Source: Pelotomaculum sp. UBA5255
GTDB lineage: Bacteria; Bacillota; Desulfotomaculia; Desulfotomaculales; Pelotomaculaceae
Assembly (NCBI GenBank): GCA_002408725.1
Contig: DHTR01000059.1
Location: forward strand, 9,296-20,157
Direction: 5' to 3'
DNA: 10,862 bases
Below the pieces are notes generated by a model. It did not search any database, had not been told where the DNA came from, and saw only the letters and a program-made list of their open reading frames with translations. The first letter of the stretch is position 1, and each line of letters starts with the position of its first letter. The position numbers and the translations under genes are program-made. Shown here piece after piece: positions 6,213 to 10,862 of the stretch.

Positions 6213-6356
6213 ATGTCTTACGCTGGATTGCTTACAAAGATTGAACGCCTTCGCTTGAGGATGCATGCTCTGGTTGATGCCGGGTTTAGTTATTCGGAGG
6301 TGTTAAAGGTTAGCCAGGAGTTGGACGAGTTGATCGTGGAGTATTATCAGTGCTAG
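6213..6356 (+). CDS. Spo0E-family aspartyl-phosphate phosphatase
   Basis: A 47-residue helical-hairpin protein of the Spo0E-like family, which dephosphorylates Spo0A~P (or related response regulators) and delays sporulation. The signature S-Q-E-L-D-x-x-I is at residues 34-41, with two predicted helices (about 4-21 and 28-46) joined by a short turn. The start ATG has GAGGTGG at 6201-6207 six bases upstream. It lies alone between the YvrJ terminator and the second YvrJ copy. Family is clear from the motif; the actual target regulator cannot be told. Too short to be caught by ordinary length cut-offs. Confidence 0.88.
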   Translation: MSYAGLLTKIERLRLRMHALVDAGFSYSEVLKVSQELDELIVEYYQC

Positions 6357-6462
6357 CGGTTCTTAATTCATTCGCAAAAAGGCCCTAAAGGACTGCAGTA
6401 TAAGCTGACGTCTGTAGTAAGGGCGGGGTGCAGGCCACACTTTAGCTAACTTAACTGAATGA

Positions 6463-6543
6463 GGAGTGATCTTACTGGATTTATTCCTGCAGGGGGTGGG
6501 TAATGTAGGCTTTCCCATAGTCGTGACCGCATATCTGCTGGTG
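6463..6543 (+). repeat. YvrJ 5'-end duplication, copy 2
   Basis: Same length and register as 5899-5979, 564 bp downstream. Ribosome binding site, in-frame GTG and CTG start are unchanged in this copy. Confidence 0.9.
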
Positions 6544-6588
6544 ATATATTTTATCATCCTCAACAGTAACATAGTTGTAATTTCATGA
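6475..6588 (+). pseudogene. Truncated/chimeric second YvrJ copy
   Basis: Opens with the same CTG and GGAG spacing as the first YvrJ and codes MDLFLQGVGNVGFPIVV..., keeping the transmembrane part. After residue 23 the conserved RIEGKLE helix is replaced by an unrelated hydrophobic tail (IYFIILNSNIVVIS) to a TGA at 6586, 37 residues in all. The last codons overlap the -35 box of the downstream zinc-ribbon promoter. Probably a broken duplicate. A still-translated single-pass micropeptide cannot be excluded, because the open frame and translation signals survive. Confidence 0.7.
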
Positions 6589-6667
6589 CATTTTAGTGTA
6601 AAATATGGTCACTAAGATTTCTGGGAGGTATTGTAGTGAAAGATTGTCCGGTATGCTCAATTCCAAT
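6567..6667 (+). repeat. Promoter-plus-start duplication, copy A
   Basis: 101 bases matching 9391-9491 without gaps at 85 positions. It holds promoter, ribosome binding site and the first ten codons of the zinc-ribbon gene. Confidence 0.9.
6575..6604 (+). promoter_or_regulatory. Promoter of the zinc-ribbon gene
   Basis: TTGTAA (6575-6580), 18-bp spacer, TAAAAT (6599-6604). Both boxes are unchanged in the second copy although the spacer has drifted, which supports them as the working elements. Confidence 0.65.
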
Positions 6668-6938
6668 GGATGAGGTAAGCAAATCGGGAGTTCTTATTGA
6701 CGTTTGCCCGAGGTGTAAAGGGGTTTGGCTTGACCGCGGAGAATTAACCAGGCTATTAGAGAGCATAAAGGCGTATCGCGAGGATGATTTGGAATACGAT
6801 AGTAGAACCCGTGACCGTGACCGTGATCATGACCATTACGAAAAAGATGACAGGAAATATGATAAAGGACATTATAAGCACGAAAATAAACGAAAAAAGC
6901 GGGGTTTGTTTGGGATGCTGGAAGACATGTTTGATTAG
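6636..6938 (+). CDS. TFIIB-type zinc-ribbon protein with charged tail
   Basis: A 100-residue protein with one TFIIB-type zinc ribbon (zf-TFIIB): Cys4-x2-Cys7 and Cys24-x2-Cys27, with the family wording CPxCKGVWLDRGEL (24-37). Residues 45-89 are a very charged Arg/Asp/His/Lys/Tyr tract containing RDRDRDHDH, coded by (GTGACC) hexamer repeats at 6811-6834. The last residues, KRGLFGMLEDMFD, form the short amphipathic end often seen in this family. Start is GTG at 6636 with GGGAGGT 6 bases upstream. The aldo/keto reductase gene follows 68 bases later and may be cotranscribed. Function in the family is not established; zinc binding is expected from the four cysteines. Confidence 0.9.
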   Translation: MKDCPVCSIPMDEVSKSGVLIDVCPRCKGVWLDRGELTRLLESIKAYREDDLEYDSRTRDRDRDHDHYEKDDRKYDKGHYKHENKRKKRGLFGMLEDMFD

Positions 6939-6984
6939 TTTTAGGCAGAGTATAATAGGTCTTGGGTAGGGAGGAGGCAGCACT

Positions 6985-7002
6985 ATCCGGAAAGGAACGG
7001 AT
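6985..7002 (+). promoter_or_regulatory. Short hairpin holding the reductase ribosome binding site
   Basis: ATCCG (6985-6989) pairs with CGGAT (6998-7002), leaving GAAAGGAA, the likely Shine-Dalgarno, in the 8-base loop, four bases before the ATG at 7007. A perfect TATAAT lies upstream at 6951-6956 but with no good -35. Confidence 0.35.
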
Positions 7003-7006
7003 CTAA

Positions 7007-8014
7007 ATGAAATACAGAAGACTCGGAAAAACAAATTTGGAAGTATCTGTAGTAGGTTTTGGTGGCATTCCCATCCAGCGGATTGATGCTCCTAGTGCAG
7101 AGAAGGTTGTTAATCGCGCTATAGAACTTGGCATCAACTTCTTTGATACTGCCAGAGGTTACACTGATAGTGAAAAAAAGCTCGGTGCGGCACTAAAAAA
7201 ACACAGGGATCGGGTGATTATCGCCACCAAATCCATGGTCCGGGATAAAAAAGGGATGGCCGCGGATATAGAAAAAAGCTTGAAGACAATGGGTGTGGAC
7301 TATATTGACCTCTACCAACTGCACAATGTTAAGGACAAGGGCACGCTGGAGCAGGTCATGGGCGCGGATGGAGCCTTTGCTGCTTTAAAAGAGGCAAAAG
7401 AAAAAGGGAAAATTGGGCATATTGGGGTAACAGGGCATATCAAGGATGTTCTTTTGGAAATATTGCAAACAGGTGAGATGGAGACTGTGCAGTTTCCCTT
7501 CAACCCGGTGGAGACCGATGGCGCCCGGAAGCTGTTTGAAGTGGCGGAGAAAATGGACATTGGGGTTATTGCCATGAAACCGATGGCCGGAGGGGCCCTG
7601 ACTAATGCCAAATTGGCTTTGCGCTTTATCCTGGAGCATCCCGTCTCTGTCGCCATCCCGGGTGTGGATGCCCCGGAGCAGGTAGAAGAAAATGCAGCCT
7701 TCGGAAGTGATCCGAGGCTGCTATCTGAAGAGGAGAGAACGGAACTTGCAAGAGTAGTAGCAGGGCTGGGCGCCCATTTCTGCAGGCGCTGTGAGTACTG
7801 CCTTCCCTGCCGGCAAGGGATCGATATTCCGTCAATATTCCTATTCGACGGCTACTATACCAGGTATGACCTGAAAGACTGGGCCCGGAATCGCTACCAG
7901 ACCATGGATGTCAGGCCGGAAGACTGCCTGGAATGCGGCGAGTGTGAAGAGCGCTGTCCCTACAACCTACCGATCCGTGAAATGCTGAAGGCGGCGGCGG
8001 GGAGATTAGGATGA
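7007..8014 (+). CDS. Aldo/keto reductase with C-terminal 2x[4Fe-4S] ferredoxin domain
   Basis: A 335-residue cytoplasmic oxidoreductase. The N-terminal TIM barrel (about 1-240) shows the aldo/keto reductase tetrad: Asp47 and Tyr52 in FFDTARGYTDSE, Lys75 in ATKS, His106 in LYQLHN. The C-terminal part adds eight cysteines: C259-x2-C262-x2-C265-x2-C268 and C307-x2-C310-x2-C313-x3-C317-Pro. The second is a classical 4Fe-4S motif; the first is of the modified type usual in this AKR subgroup. The fusion is common in anaerobic clostridia and suggests electron exchange with ferredoxin as well as, or in place of, NAD(P)H. Substrate unknown. Full length and intact. The preceding zinc-ribbon gene may share its transcript; it converges with the DUF364 gene 42 bases after its stop. 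Confidence 0.94.
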   Translation: MKYRRLGKTNLEVSVVGFGGIPIQRIDAPSAEKVVNRAIELGINFFDTARGYTDSEKKLGAALKKHRDRVIIATKSMVRDKKGMAADIEKSLKTMGVDYIDLYQLHNVKDKGTLEQVMGADGAFAALKEAKEKGKIGHIGVTGHIKDVLLEILQTGEMETVQFPFNPVETDGARKLFEVAEKMDIGVIAMKPMAGGALTNAKLALRFILEHPVSVAIPGVDAPEQVEENAAFGSDPRLLSEEERTELARVVAGLGAHFCRRCEYCLPCRQGIDIPSIFLFDGYYTRYDLKDWARNRYQTMDVRPEDCLECGECEERCPYNLPIREMLKAAAGRLG

Positions 8015-8056
8015 AAAAACAATAACTATTTTATGGTATCTTTAAAGGTATTTATC

Positions 8057-8917
8057 TTAGATCATCGGAGAACTGCTTTTGCTGATGACGACCCGATCAG
8101 CCGACTTGCTATAAAAATGATATCCCGAACCGGCTTCAACCAGGACATCCAACAGTCCATCGGGATCAGTTACTATAATACCGCCGATTATTTTAACACC
8201 CCTGCGAAAGAAAGAATTCGGAAGCATACTGGCTGTTGGCCCTACTACAATCGTTTCTGTTTCGGGTTTTGTATAACTCAAAATATTTTCCAGGGTGTCG
8301 TTAATTAGAGTTGTCCCGGTAACAATCAAAAGATCCGCTCTGGAAATTTGTTCGGGCGCCTTTTCAGGCGGGGTATAAAAGGCCATTTCGTCAGGCTTTA
8401 GTGTTTTAGGATAAAGTTCTAAAATGGAAAATGGTTTGCTGCGTTGCTTTAACATTTTTATGTAAGGCGCTAAAGCTCCCACAACTACCACATTTGCTTC
8501 ATCAGGAATTATAACTTTATCAAGAGGGTCAAGACCTAGTTCAATGAGATAATTATGGGGAGGTGTTAAGCGCCAGCAAGTAGAAGAAAGCGCGTTAAGC
8601 ACAGCAATCCCCAGGGCTTTTTTAAGCGGCTTATTGGAAAACATTTCATCCAGGAAGAAAGCAGCGCTTTTACCTTTTAATTTTCCCGAAGCAGGCATCG
8701 CTCTGGCTGAACTTGGGCAACAAACAGCTTCTGGTATGGCTTTCACCGGAGTGAAACAAATGCCCCCATCGCCATTAGATAGTTTTATCCCTGTATAAAA
8801 GAGCCCTATTACAACCCTTTCCACTGTTAGAGAGTTTATTTTCTCCCCAAGTGTTTTTTTAAGCTCTTCCACTGCCTCTAACAAAATACTACCTTTCTCA
8901 TAAAGATGATTACTCAT
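8057..8917 (-). CDS. DUF364/DUF4213 protein, putative heavy-metal chelation
   Basis: A 286-residue cytoplasmic protein of Pfam DUF364 with the N-terminal DUF4213 part. One family member from Desulfitobacterium hafniense has a solved structure, an enolase-N-like plus Rossmann-like fold, for which a heavy-metal chelation role was proposed. Diagnostic blocks: GDGGICFTP (49-57), EAVCCP (63-68), the Rossmann-like VVVVGALAPY (143-152), VTGTTLINDTLE (199-210) and GPTASMLPNSFFRRGVKIIGG (226-246). Cys54, 67 and 68 are candidate metal ligands. Start ATG 8917 has only a GGGGGC stretch upstream as a weak ribosome site. On its strand it lies 19 bases after the Cys-rich end of a decayed ORF. Biochemical function is inference from the family. 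Confidence 0.9.
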   Translation of the reverse strand: MSNHLYEKGSILLEAVEELKKTLGEKINSLTVERVVIGLFYTGIKLSNGDGGICFTPVKAIPEAVCCPSSARAMPASGKLKGKSAAFFLDEMFSNKPLKKALGIAVLNALSSTCWRLTPPHNYLIELGLDPLDKVIIPDEANVVVVGALAPYIKMLKQRSKPFSILELYPKTLKPDEMAFYTPPEKAPEQISRADLLIVTGTTLINDTLENILSYTKPETETIVVGPTASMLPNSFFRRGVKIIGGIIVTDPDGLLDVLVEAGSGYHFYSKSADRVVISKSSSPMI

Positions 8918-8936
8918 AATTTGCCCCCAAATTTAT

Positions 8937-9138
8937 TCACGAACAGCACGTGCTGCAAGCAGATGACTTCTCCTCAAAATCAACTTTTTTCACCATGTTC
9001 GTCAAGCCAATCAAACAGTCCTAATTCCAGAGCCGCTGATAAAACCTGATTAATCATGAAGCCTTCTCTCACCTTGTCAATTTTCTCTCCCCCTGCTGGT
9101 AGGATATAATTAACAAGGTTTTTTCTCACTCCATTCAT
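8937..9138 (-). pseudogene. Methyltransferase-dimerisation remnant with frameshift and Cys-rich tail
   Basis: ATG at 9138, with GAGAGG 7 bases upstream, opens a 52-residue frame ending at TGA 8982-8980. Residues 25-49 (REGFMINQVLSAALELGLFDWLDEH plus neighbours) resemble the N-terminal dimerisation helix region of SAM-dependent O-methyltransferases. The frame breaks at a run of six A (8990-8985). Removing one A joins it to a second frame that adds VDFEEKSSACSTCCS and stops at 8939-8937, giving one ~65-residue product. Either a sequence or genetic frameshift, or programmed slippage, is possible. No methyltransferase catalytic domain is present. Too short for ordinary gene calls. Likely cotranscribed with the DUF364 gene. 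Confidence 0.5.
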
Positions 9139-9165
9139 TTTATGCCTCTCACATTTTACCGTTAA

Positions 9166-9171
9166 ATTATA
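9166..9171 (-). promoter_or_regulatory. Perfect TATAAT -10 box for the DUF364-side transcript
   Basis: Minus-strand TATAAT 27 bases before the ATG at 9138. No convincing -35 box at 16-18 bp, so activator help or chance is possible. Confidence 0.35.
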
Positions 9172-9390
9172 TTACGGGAATCATATATGGTTTTGTTTGG
9201 TCATGTGAACATAAGGAGATGTAGCGTCGCGAAACGCAATGTACCGTAAGTTATAATTTTTTTATGTAACGCTGCGTTATGTTCTGTAATGTTTTATTAT
9301 TATAATACGTATTTAAGCTATACGCAAGTGTTTTATTTTTTTAATACTTCCTTGTGTCCCCTTTTAAGCTTAATGTCCCCAGCCCGAAAG
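9172..9390. other. AT-rich noncoding spacer with repeated ATGTANCG motifs
   Basis: No ORF. ATGTAGCG (9219), ATGTACCG (9239) and ATGTAACG (9264) occur three times in 53 bases, the last inside a near-palindrome TAACGCTGCGTTA (9267-9279). A TATAAT at 9301-9306 lacks a -35. The palindrome TTAAGCTTAA is at 9364-9373. Possibly a divergent control region between the minus-strand pair and the large plus-strand ORF. Confidence 0.4.
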
Positions 9391-9491
9391 TAATATAGTT
9401 GTAATCTCATAACAATTTCGGATAAAATATGGATGTTAAGAATTCTAGGGGGTATTGTGGTGAAAGATTGTCCGGTATGTTCAATTCCAAT
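9391..9491 (+). repeat. Promoter-plus-start duplication, copy B
   Basis: Matches 6567-6667 at 85 of 101 positions with no gap. Identity is highest over the coding start (9453-9491) and stops after codon 10, where sequence becomes unrelated. Confidence 0.9.
9399..9428 (+). promoter_or_regulatory. Promoter of the large secreted-protein ORF (copied)
   Basis: TTGTAA (9399-9404), 18-bp spacer, TAAAAT (9423-9428), identical boxes and spacing to the zinc-ribbon promoter at 6575-6604. Confidence 0.6.
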
Positions 9492-10862
9492 ACCGTTGGA
9501 ACGGGCGAATCCAAAAAAAGGCCTACTGCTTCAGGCCTTTACTATTTTAATACTGTTGCCGTTGTTTCTCCTGGTTTTCAGATCAGGAGCCTCTGCGGCG
9601 GAGCCGGCGCTGGATTATACCTGGAATCTTAGGGAAGGCCAGGAGGTGTCGCCTTTTAGGTTAAAGTCGGCAGTCTCGCTGAGTGCGGGAAAGAAACTTA
9701 GCCTGGACGATACAAGCAACCTGTTTTTTAGCAATGTCCCTGAGTTTCCCACTGAGCCCGGTATTCTCTGCCGGGTTGGAGATGTGCTGCCGCCTTCCGG
9801 AAAGGTTCGGGTGCATTTCAGCCACATGAATTTATTAATTGATTGGACAACCGACCCACTGGAAAATATGCCGGCAGTTGTGGGTTTTGCCGTAGAAAAC
9901 CAAACCAGCCGAACGCTGGATATCTATGCCGGGAGCGGAGCCATGGGCTGCAGCCGGGCTCCCGACGGTACGTACCTTTTCACGGATGATGCCGCGCCGC
10001 CGCAGCCGGGGGAAAGCGAACCACAGTACTACGGCTCCGCTGTAGGCAATTACGTGGTGCGTGAGTTTTTCCTTTCGGAGGAGCGACCGCCTGTTCACCT
10101 GGGGAGGGTGCAGTCGGGGGGCCGGCTGATCATCAGCGGGGAAGTGGGGCCGAAGGGCTGGGCGGCCGGCATCTACGACCTCTCCTTTATAGACGCCGGT
10201 ACTGGTTTGCAGGTGGGGAGAAACGACCTGCCGTTCGGCGAGACAGTGGGAATGGAAACCTTTATCGCGCCGCTGTCCGGCAGCCTGGACGCGTTTCTAG
10301 ACAATTGCCTGGAATCGGGTACTGTCCTCAGGCCCGGTCCCAATGATTGTGAGCCCATGAGGGGTCTCTTTATACCCGGCGTTTATCCGGACAGCCCGGA
10401 GGGGGAGGCGGTTTCCAGGGGATTTACCGTCACCTATTTGGCCCGGGAGCGGGAAATCGCGAGCTTTGCCCTCGCCTCCGGGGACGCCGCCCCGGAATTT
10501 GAGGTCGATGTCTTTTTAAACGATGGGATGCGCAACGGACTGGACCCGGCCAGCCCGGATCTGAAGGGCGTGAACAAGGGCTGTTACGGCGTGGACTACA
10601 GGGTCGACCTCCAACTGGAAGGGCCTGTTGCGCTGGTCTTTCAGGGTGCAATGCAGCCGGGCTACGTGGATGTCTACAACCAGATCAGCACGGTCTGGCT
10701 GGACGGCCGGCTGAAAGCGGTGCAGATCAAGGACCCCCTTTATAGCAGTTATTACACCAACCCTTACGTCCTGCGGCCGCCGGGCTACGGGCGTGTTATT
10801 GCCGTTTTTCCCGAGCAGGGCCGGCACGACCACCTGCTGCGTTTTATTCAGCCGCCGAATAA
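9460..10862 (+). CDS. Large secreted beta-rich protein, N-terminus fused to a zinc-ribbon gene start (3' end outside window)
   Basis: One frame is open from GTG 9460 to the last base, 467 codons plus two bases, with no stop, so it is partial. The first ten residues MKDCPVCSIP equal those of the zinc-ribbon protein at 6636. From residue 13 the sequence changes to LERANPKKG, a hydrophobic run (22-40) and ASAA-EP (44-49), a typical signal peptide with cleavage after Ala47. The mature part is beta-rich and without a family I recognise; it has few cysteines and a negative/aromatic bias typical of exported proteins. TTG at 9496 (residue 13) may be the ancestral start, MERANPKKG..., but its own ribosome site would have been replaced by the copied segment. 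In GTG 9460 the Shine-Dalgarno is GGGGG (9448-9452). Function unknown. Confidence 0.75.
   Translation, partial: MKDCPVCSIPIPLERANPKKGLLLQAFTILILLPLFLLVFRSGASAAEPALDYTWNLREGQEVSPFRLKSAVSLSAGKKLSLDDTSNLFFSNVPEFPTEPGILCRVGDVLPPSGKVRVHFSHMNLLIDWTTDPLENMPAVVGFAVENQTSRTLDIYAGSGAMGCSRAPDGTYLFTDDAAPPQPGESEPQYYGSAVGNYVVREFFLSEERPPVHLGRVQSGGRLIISGEVGPKGWAAGIYDLSFIDAGTGLQVGRNDLPFGETVGMETFIAPLSGSLDAFLDNCLESGTVLRPGPNDCEPMRGLFIPGVYPDSPEGEAVSRGFTVTYLAREREIASFALASGDAAPEFEVDVFLNDGMRNGLDPASPDLKGVNKGCYGVDYRVDLQLEGPVALVFQGAMQPGYVDVYNQISTVWLDGRLKAVQIKDPLYSSYYTNPYVLRPPGYGRVIAVFPEQGRHDHLLRFIQPPN

Noticed and set aside
9326..9349. AAGTGTT...AATACTT stem as a terminator
   Set aside because: AT-only weak stem with T residues in the loop instead of after it; no gene ends just upstream on the plus strand.
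9429..9632. Plus-strand 67-codon ORF starting in the copied promoter region
   Set aside because: It overlaps the long open frame from 9460 in another phase, has no ribosome site, and its sequence has no family resemblance; the 467-codon frame with a signal peptide is the real gene.
10430..10833. Minus-strand ORFs opposite the 3' part of the secreted protein
   Set aside because: Low-complexity Arg/Pro-rich shadows of the plus-strand coding frame.

Overview
The window looks like chromosomal DNA of a spore-forming, anaerobic, moderately GC-rich Firmicute, most likely in or near the Peptococcaceae (Desulfotomaculum/Pelotomaculum type). Reasons: a Spo0E-family aspartyl-phosphate phosphatase; the small-protein set DUF1659, DUF2922 and YvrJ that is typical of endospore formers; near-perfect AAGGAGG ribosome binding sites; frequent TTG/GTG starts; an aldo/keto reductase carrying two 4Fe-4S cysteine clusters; and a DUF364-type protein. 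Genus-level placement is inference from gene content only.

Layout. 1-1536: the 3' part of an FtsX/MacB-type ABC permease followed by its ATPase (LolD/MacB class). 1523-1627: two imperfect 34-bp direct repeats around the ATPase stop codon. 1630-2364 (minus): a membrane-anchored protein with a long low-complexity linker and a helical C-terminus, driven by a good sigma-A-type promoter. 2734-4947: a secreted 737-residue protein made of two tandem copies of a ~330-residue Asp-box (BNR/sialidase-like) domain, closed by a terminator. 5024-6130: a small-protein operon with a strong promoter, a long hairpin at the predicted mRNA 5' end, DUF1659, DUF2922, a REP-like palindrome, a GC hairpin, a tetranucleotide-periodic tract and YvrJ (apparent CTG start), ending in a terminator. 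6213-6356: a Spo0E-like protein. 6463-6588: a second, truncated YvrJ copy. 6636-8014: a TFIIB-type zinc-ribbon protein and the 4Fe-4S aldo/keto reductase. 8057-9138 (minus): DUF364 protein preceded by a short, apparently frameshifted methyltransferase-dimerisation remnant with a Cys-rich tail. 9139-9390: AT-rich noncoding. 9391-10862: a second copy of the zinc-ribbon gene's promoter, ribosome binding site and first ten codons, joined in frame to a long secreted-protein ORF that is open to the window end.

The most unusual theme is local duplication and re-joining of gene beginnings. The YvrJ start (ribosome binding site, CTG and 23 codons) is copied 564 bp downstream with a new C-terminus, and the zinc-ribbon gene's promoter and start are copied about 2.8 kb downstream onto an unrelated secreted protein. 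Together with a REP-like palindrome, internal domain duplication and decayed ORFs, 4.9-9.5 kb looks like a recombinationally active accessory stretch. No CRISPR array, tRNA, rRNA, integrase or transposase gene was seen.
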